Positions 33,443 to 45,350 of a stretch of 64,000 nt of DNA are shown in pieces (within the stretch, counting starts at the first letter, position 1; each line of letters opens with the position of its first letter). The stretch lies in assembly GCA_021307315.1 (NCBI GenBank), contig JAJSPD010000078.1, forward strand, positions 1-64,000. Direction: 5' to 3'. The notes under the pieces are model-generated. The model did not search any database. It was not told where the DNA came from and was given only the letters and a program-made list of their open reading frames with translations. This stretch comes from Bisporella sp. PMI_857 (taxonomy: Eukaryota; Ascomycota; Leotiomycetes; Helotiales; Helotiaceae). The position numbers and the translations under genes were made by a program.

Positions 33443-35326
33443 ATGGTGTACTGTGGTAAACCTTCCGGCGGGTGCCATCCCTGTCGACAAAGAAAGACTA
33501 GAGTATGTGTGCTAAGTAACATAATACTGGAATTGACAGCGAATCTTCCTGTTCTAAAAGCTAACGATTAATCTCAGTGCGACCAGAGAGCTTTGCCCGA
33601 AGGGTGCACTCAGTGTGAAAGAGCGAAAAGGACATGCCCTGGTTACCGTATGATTGGGGATGTGATCTTCCGCAATGAGAGTGAGAATGTAAAAAGAAAA
33701 GCCAAGGCTAAAGAGGCTCGTTCTGCAGCCAAGCTTGAAGCTTCAAGGTCCCTCGTCACTTGTTCCGCATCCCCCTCGGAGGAGGCGCATATGCATGATG
33801 CCAGTTCAGATGATGGACTAGAGATCGTTCGGCAGATCAGCTCTCCAATATCCGAGTTTTCGCTTGCTCCCAACATCGAGGAACGAGCAGCTGCTTTCTT
33901 CGTCACAAATTACGTTATTAACGCGAGCGGGCCCACAAAAGGATATTTGGATTATGTCTCCACTATTTGTGACCCTGATGAAGACGTTGGACTTCTCTCT
34001 GCGATGAAAGCAGTCGGCATCGCTGGTGTCGCTCATACTGCAAACGCACCTTCGCTACTGAATAACGCTCGCTACCACTATGTAAAAGCTCTCGCAGGCA
34101 TGAATTCTGCTCTCAAGTCGCCAACACTAGTTAAGAAAGACAGCACTCTAACAGCAATTATGATCCTTAGCATCTACGAAACAGTGACTGGCTCGAATCA
34201 AAAGTCTATCGTCGACTGGGCAGAGCATGTGAAAGGTGCTGGTGCATTACTCAAATTGCGAGGCAAGGAACAATTGGCCACTCCGATAGGAAGGAAAATG
34301 TTTATACAGATCGCATCAAGCCTGATGATCAGCTGCATCCAGCGAGACGCCCCTTTGCCAAAGTTTATTATAGATTGGACAACGGAAATGAGAGAAGCAC
34401 TACCAGGGCCAGAACCAGCCTTACTCTCGCAACACGCAATGATGATAGTAAGTCTTATCTGAATTTTTATATTGTTTCACGTGCTGAAGTATCTTCACAT
34501 GACACGAAGTGATCATGTTGCCACTTTCTTAAGCTTCGTAATTAGGAGGGGTTAGCAAAGTGTCTCTGGGATCTTGTGAATTTACTATGCTAACCTCTTT
34601 GTTTAGTTCACGCAATTTCGCGCCGCCGTACACAGTGGTAAAATAAGCGATCCGGAGGAGATCGTATCACGCGCATTAGAGCTTGATAGATACATAGAGA
34701 ACATATTCACAAACAAAATCCCATCCGATTGGGAATATGAAACTGTTTACACCGACTTGAAAACGGATTTCATCTGGAACGGCCGCTACCATGTATACTA
34801 TGACTACTGGATATCGCAGATTTGGAACGGGATGCGATCGATCAGAATCATGCTAAACGAAACAATACGTAACACGCTCCTCAAAGGATTCTCCGCCAAA
34901 CCGCCACAATTTACTGGTCCGGAGCACACTACCCAGTTCCAGCGCTCTACAGATTTACTCTATGAGTTACAAGCCGATATCCTTGCCACGGTTCCGCAGC
35001 ATCTAGGATACGTGACATCGCGATGCTTTCGTAAAAACGAAGCGAGTAACAAGGGGAAATCAAGTGATAAGTCGTTGATTTGCATGCCATGGGCGACAGA
35101 TTTGAGGCAGCCGTTTCATAACGAGATGAACGGGCTGGTCCGCATGTCCGGCCCATACTTCTTGCTCTGGCCGCTCTGGTACACGGGAATCCTGGATATC
35201 AGTACCGACGAGCTGAAAAAGTTCGTCATCACAAATCTGAGGTCCATGGCAGGCAAGACAGGAATCCGCCAAGCTCTTGTCTTGGCCGAGGTTCTTGAGA
35301 CTAAAACTGATATTACGGTGTGGTGA
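33443..35326 (+). CDS. Zn2Cys6 fungal transcription factor
   Basis: A nuclear regulator of about 530 residues from three exons. Exon 1 (33443-33500) encodes the first half of the zinc cluster, and splicing to TGC GAC CAG completes it. Cys11, 14, 21, 30, 33 and 40 give C-x2-C-x6-C-x8-C-x2-C-x6-C, a complete binuclear cluster that binds two Zn ions. A basic Lys/Ala linker follows. The long helical middle region (PNIEERAAAFFVTNYV and beyond) matches the fungal specific transcription factor 2-type domain usual in this class. A second intron follows MMI near 34448-34606. It is transcribed away from the MFS transporter and may control it. The target and inducer are unknown. Confidence 0.88.
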
Positions 35327-36592
35327 GGGAGGTCCGTGGTTATTTACGGAACAGATGAATTCTCACTCTCATAATGATGTGAGCCTAGTTTGACATGCCT
35401 CGAGAAAGAACATGGTCTATGGGTTGCATCACCATTGCGCCAAGAAAGTCCGTCCAGCGAAGGTGTGGCTCAGGTGTCGCACACCAGGCGACGGATGGTG
35501 GTTGCAGACCCTCATAAAGCTCTATCCAGACTGGTCTCAAGGCACGCCTTCATGGTCCTGACCAGCCCCTAATACATTTCAGGCGTGTGAAGCGAAGATG
35601 CCAGTAAAGATTTACTGCAAGGTGGTATTTACGGGCGGATACAAAAATATACCGGCCGTGGAAACCTGGACCCGCCAAGATCCATACAGGATAGAAATAT
35701 CGTGAAAGTAACCATGAGCGAGGACGTCTACCATAGACAAGGCACTCACAGCGCAACACTGTTACCATTTCCTCAATACCTTTCTATGCGTGCCAGCAGG
35801 GCTAATTCAGCCGTCCCGGCTTCTACATCACAAAAAGAAAAAAGAAAAAAATCAAGACATATCCATACTCCAGCCTCAAACAGAAAGAAACATCCTCCCC
35901 CCTTAAAAAGCGGCTCCCAACACCCTCCATCCTCCATCCCCATCCACACATCCATAAAAACCATAACAAACCCTCACCAAAACCCAAGCACTAACACCTC
36001 CCTCCCCGCTCCCCACCCAAAAAGGTCTTAAAAAGTTCCTTTCTCCAACCTCGAACCCATACCACCTCACTGATTCCAAATAAACGCATCATCACCTAAT
36101 CACAATGCAGCCCCCCCCCCCCCCCCCCAAAAACACCCAAAAAAACACAAATACCACACTTTCAAACATCGATCTTGACCTTGATAAACCGGACCAGCAA
36201 GGTCCCCGATCCGTGAAAGTGGAAATGCTCTAACATGGGGGGGGAGGGGTATGTTGGGGTTTGGACAAAAAAGATACCAAGCTCCCGTCCCCTGAGGGTA
36301 ACGCAGACACGCAACAAAAGGGCTGCTCAGCGACATGCTTTGCGCGCTTATTGGTGAATGAGAGGTGTCAGGACTTTTTTAGGGGGCGCTTTGTTCTAAT
36401 GTTGTTAGCTTGTTTCAGAGGATGCTCAATCGCTCGACGTGCAACAAAGATCAAGGGGGGGGGTTGGATTTGGGAGGTTTTGATTGGTTGGTGGAAAGAT
36501 GATGCTGAGTTTTTGAGGTGAGAGTTGAAAACAGTTCGGAGGCAAAATTGCGGGAATGTGGGCATTAGGTTATGGTTTGCCTACGGAGCTAT
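35327..36592. other. Intergenic with homopolymer tracts
   Basis: No gene is supported. An A/C-rich stretch (about 35830-36060) precedes an 18-base poly(C) run at 36111-36128. Shorter G runs occur near 36237-36245 and 36453-36462. The ORFs over these tracts are low complexity. Confidence 0.55.
36111..36128 (+). repeat. Poly(C) tract, 18 nt
   Basis: An uninterrupted C18 run, followed 110 bp later by a G8 run. Its length is uncertain because homopolymers are prone to sequencing error. Confidence 0.8.
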
Positions 36593-37860
36593 CTACGGAG
36601 CTACCCTCGGGATACTCGGGAGCTCTTTATCTCGCTTGCTAACTACTTTAACCTCCCACTCTGTCGCTATCCGGATCTCACCCCTTGTTGACTTCGCTTT
36701 CGCTTTGGGCAATACGCTCATGCGGATCGTCTCTGGTTTCATCCACCCCTCATGCTCTAGTTCCTTGTCAATCCCCATCACCAGCTCCTCATCGCTTTCT
36801 CCTCTCGATCTTCGCCTTTCCCGGCCTGGTTTCGTGTCTTTCCGCATAGCGTCGTACCCGCCGAATTTGTACTTCTCTTTTTTGTAGCCGCGATCGCGGA
36901 GTAGCGAGCCGAGAACCACGGCATTGGAGGTGAATGTTGAGACCAGCAGGTCAAAGGAGGCGAGGAGAGAACGACGTTGTTGTGCACCGTGGCGGGAAAC
37001 GATGGAGTAGAGCTGGTAGGCTGTAAGGGAGATGCAGAGGAGTGGGAAAGAGAGGCGGAGGAGCGTTTGAAATTTGCTGTCCTTGTCAATATCTGTATTC
37101 ACGAATGTATAGTAGGAATGATAAAGGCAGTCTGAAGAGAACTATGCTTACGTTTTCTGCGGTAGGCGGGATTTGAGAATCATGGGAATAGGGAAGAGAA
37201 TAAGTGCAATGTTGGTGATGATGTTCATACTCCCCATGGTGAAGAGCTGAGCGTATGCTTGCCGGCACTGTGCTCCCGGATCAGGGACGACTTGCCAGTA
37301 GTGATTAAAGGGACGGCATTCTGCGAGGGTGGAGATCACGGTCGCGAGGTAAGTGAGGACGAGGAAGGCGTGCAGGTAGCGGAGCATGGTTTGGTGAGAG
37401 CGCTGCCAGACTGATTCGGTGAGGGAGCGGAGATACATGCTTACGCTGTATTTCATCACCCATAAACTAATTTTAATGAGCTATTTTCTTTTGATGTGGT
37501 GGATAAGATATGGACTTGCCAAGTAGTATACATAATTCTGGTAGCTAACACTAATTGACTACCCAGTTCTCTATGTCGTATCTCCAGATCCGTCAATCCA
37601 TCGATTTTGGTATTGTTTGTTCCATATATTAAAACTACATGAGCCAATGCTGTGCGGATTAGAAGAGGAATGATTGCAAAGAGCATTATAGTGTCCTCTG
37701 GGTAAGTCTTTTCTGTCCTGACATATCGACCACAGACACGAAAGGCAATAATAGTAATGGCATATCCAGCGCACCACCAGCTGACTAGCAGCGTAGGCTT
37801 ATCCTGCCGAAACTCTCGAAGATCCGGAGGCTCATTTGTGAACCGGCGGAGGAGCTCCAT
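36593..37860 (-). CDS. Pth11-like membrane protein (fungal rhodopsin domain)
   Basis: A seven-helix-type membrane protein of about 370 residues from at least three exons. The start is the ATG at 37860 ([14 protein letters not shown]). Helices include [40 protein letters not shown] and the [20 protein letters not shown] segment. The latter leads into [20 protein letters not shown] with the conserved Cys residues of the family. The late part ends with a long charged tail ([20 protein letters not shown]) that should be cytosolic. It belongs to the fungal rhodopsin/Pth11-like group without a CFEM domain. Ligand and partner are unknown. It is only distantly similar to the member at 5575-6878. Confidence 0.78.
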
Positions 37861-39009
37861 ATTGCCCACCCAAGATTCGCAACAGTCACATTGGCCGTAG
37901 GAGAGAGCCTACGATAAGAGCATGGAAAGTTTGATAGCAAACAACAGATGGTTGTGATGGCAGCAAGGCATTATTTACTCTTCACATTTCTCCAAAGGAG
38001 TGCCAATAGCATATGGATCCTGGGATATAGCGATTGTCCACTCAGCGCAGAGCAACACGGCGCCTGTCCTAGTTTGGTAACATGGTGGAACAGCTAGAGA
38101 CGGGATGCCTTTAGCTTTAACCATCATCACTGGATGAGGCCAGAGGCTGATCAGACTAGGAAGTTCATGCAGAAGTCAGGGGGGCGAAACGAGGAATGAT
38201 AGACTAAAAACAATGACAGCACACGGGATAGATAGCACACTTTGTGGGCAGTCCTGGAGACTCTCAGGCTTCTAGAAGGAGTGTTTGACACTTCCGTGAA
38301 CCGCCTATGGCGCAAGGGAACTGCAGGATGGAATGGTCAAACACACCTAAGCACCAGCGTGGCGGAAGATCCATGCATTATTGAGTTTGACTAAAGAGGC
38401 CAAAGCAGGAACACGCTGTAAGACGGGCGGGAAGATCCAGGCCGGCTCGGCCGAGGGAAAGTGTGAGGCACATTGTTAGGAAGAGTATGGTGTTGTTAAA
38501 TGCTGTTGTTGATGATGATAATGATGATGTTGATGTTGAATATGGCCGAGGAAGTCTGACCGAGAAAGCCTAGCCACATCCCTTTGGGGGAGCGGGGGGG
38601 CGTTTAGGGGCCTTTAGCTTCCTGACAACCCAGAAGCTGGCCCTGAGCCTTTCCCGTTGGTTGGGACTGCTGCATGCAAGTGAATGTGGGAATGAAAGCC
38701 AATATGGGAAAAAGACGCGATTTGATACCAACGGGATTGCACCATACAGATACTACTAAGTGATAGATGAAGTGGCTGCAAGGCTTCCTAGTTGAAACGT
38801 GATGGATGATGATGATGTTGTTAGCAGATCATCTGGTGTTGGGACATTGAATGGCTGAGTAAGTTCTTCATTGCACCCCTCGGTTGATGATGCTAGAGAC
38901 CATTAATGCCTGAGAATCTTAGGGTACAGGTCCTGCTTCAGGCCTCACTTTACAGGCATACCTCACTAAGCACACCCAGAGTTGCTGGATTGAAATATTT
39001 CTCAGTGCC

Positions 39010-39065
39010 AATTAATCAATTAATTAATCAATTAATCAATTAATTAATCAATTAATCAATTAATC
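39010..39065 (+). repeat. AATTAATC minisatellite with higher-order pattern
   Basis: Reads as 8-8-type blocks: AATTAATC then AATTAATTAATC, this 20 bp pair twice, then AATTAATC twice. All AT except one C per block. Confidence 0.8.
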
Positions 39066-39904
39066 AAGCAATGACTCAAGCAATCTTTCTTTCTTCTCCT
39101 TCCTCTTTCATCAATATTTCTAATTCCACACACACACGCGTCCCCCTTGCGGATTAAGTTAAGTCCTCGAGCCAACAGCAAGACTAGCCATGCATGGTCC
39201 TCATCAACTTTTAGGCTTGTGTCATCGACCACAGACTTGGTGATATCCAACGGCCGGGGGGAGGGTAGGAATCTCATTCATGGTTATCGCTTTGGTCTTG
39301 GCCTAGTCGCCTTGCGACATCCCTCCTGATATCTGTCATACGCCAACACCTCCCCGCAGGTCAGCATTCTTGCCACTGGGAACGATCGAGATGGATGCAG
39401 CCTGGGGGTGGAGTTGAATGAGCTCCCACAGGATGTTGCAGGTATTGTCCGATGTGTTTCGAGTCTCTCATGTGCGAATAACGGCCATGCCGTCAGATTT
39501 TGAGAGCTTGTTGAGTAACGGCCGGCTGCTTATCAACCAGTGTTGGTGCGGCGTCGTGCTTGTCGGGGGAAGGATTAATTGTGTTGTGCAGACTGCCCAT
39601 CTTCACATGGCAGAAAGGAAGTTATGCCAATAACCCCCCCCCTCCACCCGTACTTCTTATATTCTGGTCCCGTCTTCGGCACCAAGCGGTTCCGCAGCAT
39701 ATTTCCCACATGGCCGCCATGCAAAGGAAGCTATACAATCTCATTTAACCTGCAGCGTCTGTTCTCTACTTCATATCACCCCATATGGGGATTGCATTGC
39801 ATTTAGTGGTTGCAAGAATATATCACCTTACAGTAGCTGCAAACCGCGGTTACAAATCGGGATACACGCTACTCACTAGTTCGGCTTGTCTGCCGTGACA
39901 CCCT

Positions 39905-39971
39905 CCCCTCTCCCTCTCCCTCTCCCTCTCCCTCTCCCTCTCCCTCTCCCTCTCCCTCTCCCTCTCCCTCC
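39905..39971 (+). repeat. CTCCCT hexamer microsatellite (about 11 copies)
   Basis: About eleven tandem CTCCCT units lie about 170 bp upstream of the permease start. The complementary strand is (GGGAGA)n, with more than four GGG runs at three-base spacing, a G-quadruplex-compatible pattern. Confidence 0.85.
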
Positions 39972-40138
39972 CGCGCCGAGTCCTGTTATCAGAGTGGGGC
40001 TGCACGACGCCATCTACGATTCTTAGAATCTCACACCCTCACCAAAACTTGCCGCTTGTTGCAGGGAAAAGAGATATTTTCTTAAAAGTCTGGCATCATG
40101 TCCTGATCGGCCATCCGGTCATATCTTGAGAGAATTGA

Positions 40139-42261
40139 ATGATCCGTCGTATAATGGAGCCGGCGAGGACATACTCAGCATCGGCTTCGACCGTCTCGCC
40201 TCTGCTAGAGCCACGGGTGAAAGCTTTACCAAAAGCTTTCGATGGGTTCCTACGACATGACGATTACAATCCTGAAGCAGCTGTCCATGGCAGGGTCTTT
40301 GATGCCCACCAAGCAGCGCATAATACTGCAAACACTTTACTATCTCGGAAGCTAAAGGGTAGGCATTTGCAGATGATAGCAATTGGAGGATCAATAGGTG
40401 AGTAAACAGACACCCATGGCTTATATGTGCACTAGTTTTAACGGTTCACCAGGCACTGGTTTGTTTATTGGTTCTGGCCAAGCTTTAAAGACTGGTGGTC
40501 CTGCATCGTTGCTGCTTGCGTTCATCCTTATAGGTGTCGTTCTATATTGCACTGTTCAAGCCCTCGGTGAGATGGCAGTAGCTTTTCCCGTAGCCGGTTC
40601 ATTCTCTGCCTTCGCGACGCGCTTCATCGACCCAGCTTGGGGATTTGCCAGTGGCTGGAACTATGCTATGCAATGGCTTTTTGTGATGCCCTTAGAGATC
40701 ATGGCGGCATCTGTCACTCTCGAATACTGGAATTTGGCAATTCCAAGATGGGCAAGCATTACTCTATTCCTCGGAATTATCATCGCTATCAATCTGTGTG
40801 GTGTAAAAATGTACGGAGAGGCCGAATATACGTTTTCTAGTAAGTAATCTTTAAGGATTGTTCTCCTTTTGGTGGCTCGAGGTTCTGGTCGACTCTCATT
40901 TTTGCGACCAGGCACAGGAGGCATTTCTTCCGTCTGGCATAGTAACGAATTCTTGGCCTTCATTCCACGGCGGGCTTCCATTGGATTTCTCATCAGAGGT
41001 TAACACAAAATTGTGACTCATGCTCGAGGATCTTGAAATCGTCACTAATCTCACTCATATAGTTCTCAAAGTGACAGCAGTCATTGGGTTCATGTAAGCA
41101 TAACATATTCAATTTGTCATTTGTCTTGACTAACAGGCTTTAGTATTCTTGGCGTCGTAATAAACTGCGGTGGACATCCAGGCGAGGGATATATTGGAGG
41201 ACGATATTGGGTCAACCCTGGGGCCTTCAATAACGGGTTCCAAGGGTTCTGTAATCTCCTGGTTACAGCAGCATTCTCATTTTCTGGAACTGAGCTGGTC
41301 GGCCTCGCGGCTGCAGAAACCCAGAACCCGAACAAGGCTCTTCCAAAAGCTATCAAACAGGTATTCTGGCGTATTGCCGTTGTAAGTCTTCCATTCACAG
41401 TCCACATCTGAAGGTGCATGGGTTTGATGAATATAGTTTTACATAGTTTCGATCGCGATCATTGGGCTCTTGGTGCCATATAATCATCCTTCCCTTCTTG
41501 ATCGAAATGATGTCGCATCAAAGATGTCCCCATTCATAATTGCAATCAAAGACGCCGGAATAAACGGACTCGATTCCGTCATGAACGCCGTTATTCTAAT
41601 AGCGGTGTTATCCGTCGCCAACTCCTCGATGTACGGTGCAACACGCACCTTATCTGCCCTCGCAGAGCAAGGCCAGGCTCCGCGGATCCTAGGCTACATT
41701 GATAGAAAAGGGCGACCGCTAGTCAACATCGGTGTCGCCTCCGCGATCGGCCTGCTCGCCTACCTATATCTCTCTCCGGTGCAAGGAGAAGCATTCACAT
41801 GGCTTCTTGCGCTGTCCGGCCTCTCCAGCATCTTCACTTGGTGCTCAATCTGTTTCGCCCACATCCGATTTCGCAAAGCCTGGCTGGAAAAAGGTCACTC
41901 CGTCTCAGATCTTGTCTACCAATCCCCCATCGGGACCATCGGATCTTGGGTCGGATTGATAAGTCTTCTGCTTATCTTGGTCGCGCAATTTTGGGTCGCC
42001 ATCGATCCAGCTGGCGGCAGCGAAACAGTCTCTGCTCGTGGGAGAGCGGCCAACTTTTTCGAGGCATATCTTGCGGTGCCGGTGGTATTGTTATGTTATG
42101 TCTCCTATAAAATCATGTATAATACAAAGATCTTGCGAACGCAAGATATGGATGTGAGTACGGGAAGGGATCAATTTGCGTCGAGCATGTGGCGGAACAA
42201 GGTGCGGGAAGACCGAGAAGGCCGGCCGTCGTGGAAGGTCGTGTACGAAACTATATGTTAA
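40139..42261 (+). CDS. Amino-acid permease (YAT/APC family)
   Basis: A plasma-membrane permease of about 560 residues from five exons. The hallmark [24 protein letters not shown] (across an intron) is the first helix and substrate site of fungal amino-acid permeases. GEMAVAFPVAGSF and SGWNYAMQW follow, and later NCGGHPGEGYIGGRYWVNPGAF and FSGTELVGLAAAETQNP. Introns end in unusual places: one of about 220 bp runs from 40841 to 41061, and the next acceptor is the second AG (GGCTTTAG) needed to keep GFIILGVVINCGG. Start ATG 40139 was taken; ATG 40154 is also possible. It resembles the general or broad-range amino-acid permeases; the preferred amino acid cannot be told. A long microsatellite lies in its promoter. 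Confidence 0.9.
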
Positions 42262-43003
42262 ATTAATTAAACTTTATACTGCTCCTCAGCAGGGATATTT
42301 CAGCTCTGCGACATTTGGTGAATGGGCAAATACGTTCCAAAATAAGCTACATATATATCTCACGTGAGTCCTCCCCGTTCTAGGATGGAAATGGTGAACA
42401 GATCTTCACTTGTCATTGAAATCAAGAAATTTAACTCCTCACTCACTAATTCACTTCTGGAAGAATTAATTCGAAGATTTAAAACACGGCTAGTACATAT
42501 ATCAATCAGTAACACAGACATTCAAACCTGCTAATTCGCCACATCCAAAACAACAGGAGATTAATGTAACACACACATCGCTCCTCCCCTCCAAAAAACT
42601 CCCCGTCACAGTGCCACAAGCTTGCTATTGAAAATCAGAAACGGAAAACCGAATAAAGATACGCGACGCCCCCCACCATCACCTTCCACGGCGAATAAGA
42701 ACCCGCTAGAGGCAAAACAAAAGAGAAATATCTCCTATTGAGATGCTCTTCTGGTCAAGCCTCCAAGCCCAAAGCCCACATCGGAATGTCACAAAGGAGG
42801 TGCCCCGTTCCCTCTCTCCCGTGTATCCCACGCCTTCGATAGGACGAACCGTCTGCTCGGGTTTCCTTGAAATTCTTGGTACGTTCCATGGCGTTTTCTA
42901 TATAAACCCTATTTTATCTTCCCCCGTTCCCGCGCTTCTTCTCCATATCCTACACGGATCTTTTTGCATTTTAGACACGATTTTCCTTCGAGCCAGGTGT
43001 AAG
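42262..43003. other. Intergenic, promoter of carboxypeptidase gene
   Basis: No gene is supported. The upstream in-frame reading at 42743-43003 precedes the chosen start and lacks a signal peptide, so it is treated as leader. Confidence 0.5.
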
Positions 43004-45156
43004 ATGCGGTATCGCTGGGAGATGCTTCTTGGTTTGGCGGCTCTCCTGGGATATGTTCATCTTTTGGCTGCTCAATTCCCTCCGGAGCCGAGCGGCGTGA
43101 CAGTCGTTCGTTCGAGGCGTAGATCAGGGGTTACGATTTCGTTTAAAGAGGTATGTATGTCTCGCTGTATATATAGGTTTCGGGATATCCGTCTTATGTG
43201 TCTCTTTTCATGAACGTTGGCGGCTAATATTTGATTCAGACTTATATATGTGAGACTACACCTGGCGTCAGGGCTTATAGCGGATATGTCAATCTCCCAG
43301 CTTCGCTCTTGGGTACCAGCTATAATATCAGTACCTTCTTCTGGTACTTCGAGGCTCGAGATGATCCTCAAAATGCGCCATTGGCGATGTACTTGGCGGG
43401 GGGACCGGGCCAGAGCTCGATGTATGCTGTTACTGGTCAAGGAGGACCCTGTTATGTGAATCGAGATAGCAAGACCACGCGGCTGAATCCGTGGTCTTGG
43501 AATAATAAGGTTAATGTCTTGTATGTTGACCAGCCGGTGCAGACCGGATTCTCATATGACACTCTTGTCACTGGTATACTGAAGCAAGTCTCTGATGCTC
43601 CGATGGGAGGTGTGTCGCCATATGGTATTTACGAAGCGCAAGCATTTGATTCTGATACTCCTTTTACATCAAATTCAACTCTGCTTTATGGGAGAATCCC
43701 GAGTCAGGTTCCCACGCAGACTGCCAGTACCACACAACAAATTGTGCCGCAAATCTACCAGTTTACCCAGACCTGGATCAACGAGTATGTTATATTGAGC
43801 ATTTTACAACTCTCTCCCTCGCTAATGCTGTATCCAGATTTCCAAAATATCGAACCAGGAACAAGAAAATTAGTCTCTGGACACATTCTGTAAGTAGTAA
43901 AATAGAATATAGCAGATTGATGCCCTAACATATCAGGCCGGTGGACAATACGGACCAGCCATCTTCGCTTACTTCGATAGACAAAATGAGAAGATCAAGC
44001 GATCCCGGGAATCACAACCAAATCAATGTGATTGCGAAGGGAACACGATCCTCGAGCTCGATACTCTGGGCCTGCTCAATGCCGGTATTGACAACATGAA
44101 CGGGATGAGTCCGCAGTATGCGCACAACAACACATATGGCCTCCAAGTAATCTCTGACACCACTTACTTGGAGATCCTTAACAATATTGCCAAACCCGGT
44201 GGGTGCAAGGAACAGGCTCTGAAATGCAGAAACCTTGCCAACCAGCTGGACCCTCAGGGTCTCGGTAACAACAAGCAAGTTAATCAAGCATGTTCAGGTG
44301 CGCTTATATGGTGTTTCATAAATATCAACGGATTCAACTTTGCAAACTCCGCACGCAGCGCATACGATATCTCGCAGCTCCTTGCGAACCCCTTTCCCTA
44401 TGGCTACACAGCCGGCTACTTCAACCAGCAGAATGTCCAGAAAGATCTTGGCGTTTCTGTAAATTTCACCGCATATTCGAATCTGGTGGAGGCCGCTTTC
44501 TTCCGCACAGGTGATGCCATCAGAGGGAATATGTCGAATCTGAATTATGTACTTGAGAGAGGATTGAAGGTAGCGATGGTGTATGGGGATAGAGATTATC
44601 GCTGCAATTGTAGGTCTCTCTGTACTCCTTTCCTCGCACTTCGATTGCCGGCTGACACTATCAGGGCTCGGCGGTGAGGAAACAAGCCTGCAAGCAGAAT
44701 ATTCCGGCGCACAACGGTTCCGCGACAGTGGCTATGAGTGGATCGTTACGAATAGTTCGTATGTCGGCGGTTTGGTCCGACAAGCAGGTCGTTTCTCATT
44801 CTCCCGTGTTTTTAAAGCTGGGCATTACGGTATTACCTCTTTCCTTCCTCTTCCACAGTCAAGCCAACACCTTCCCAGTCCACGCTCAACAACCAGAAAC
44901 AGTCTACCGTATCTTCAACCGCGCCATCTTTAATGCCGATATAGCAACCGGTACCGTTTCAGCCTCTCGAAACCCCGAATATAGGACTAGAGGGCCCAAG
45001 TCAAGTTTCGGGATCAAGAACGTGTTGCTCCCGAGCGGGAAGCAGGAGTGTTCGACATGGCAAGTTGGTATGAGTTGTTCTCAAGGGCAGATTGCGGCAC
45101 TGAAGGATGGGACGGGAAGGGTGAGTGATTATTTAGCTGTGCAGCCGGCGTCTTGA
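43004..45156 (+). CDS. Secreted serine carboxypeptidase-like protein (S10)
   Basis: A secreted hydrolase of about 590 residues from six exons. ATG 43004 starts a signal peptide (LLGLAALLGYVHLLAA). S10 features follow in order: YSGYVNLP, FFWYFEARDDP, the oxyanion loop LAGGPGQSSM, VLYVDQPVQTGFSY, the nucleophile region KISLWTHS/AGGQYGPA, the Asp motif VYGDRDYRCNWLGG and the His motif KAGH. Family length and order are normal. The odd point is the nucleophile motif. Most S10 enzymes have G-E-S-Y-G, where the Glu holds the substrate carboxylate. Here the reading is T-H-S-A-G across an intron (43890-43936). That would weaken or change carboxypeptidase activity. The last intron joins AGHY to ANTFPVHAQQPE. 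Confidence 0.85.
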
Positions 45157-45350
45157 GATAGCGGCAGGAGCTGTTGAAGTAGGTGGAGAGGCTTAGGGAA
45201 TCCAGATATCTGATGCATATACCGGCTAGCGTGCTATTTCTGCGTGGCTGTTAAACCTCCTTCTCAGACTGCCGTCCTGTAATTCGTTCATTGGAAACTT
45301 AATGACCAGAAGAAATCGACGTCCCTCACCACAACTCAGTACTCCCCTAG

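Larger units (their letters stand above)
37861..40138. other. Repeat-rich intergenic region
   Basis: A 2.3 kb gap without a supported gene. It contains an imperfect GTT/GAT triplet stretch near 38503-38538, the AATTAATC minisatellite at 39010-39065 and the CTCCCT microsatellite at 39905-39971. ORFs in 39050-39810 are short and featureless. It may hold the long promoter of the permease or an unannotated non-coding transcript; nothing proves either. Confidence 0.55.
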
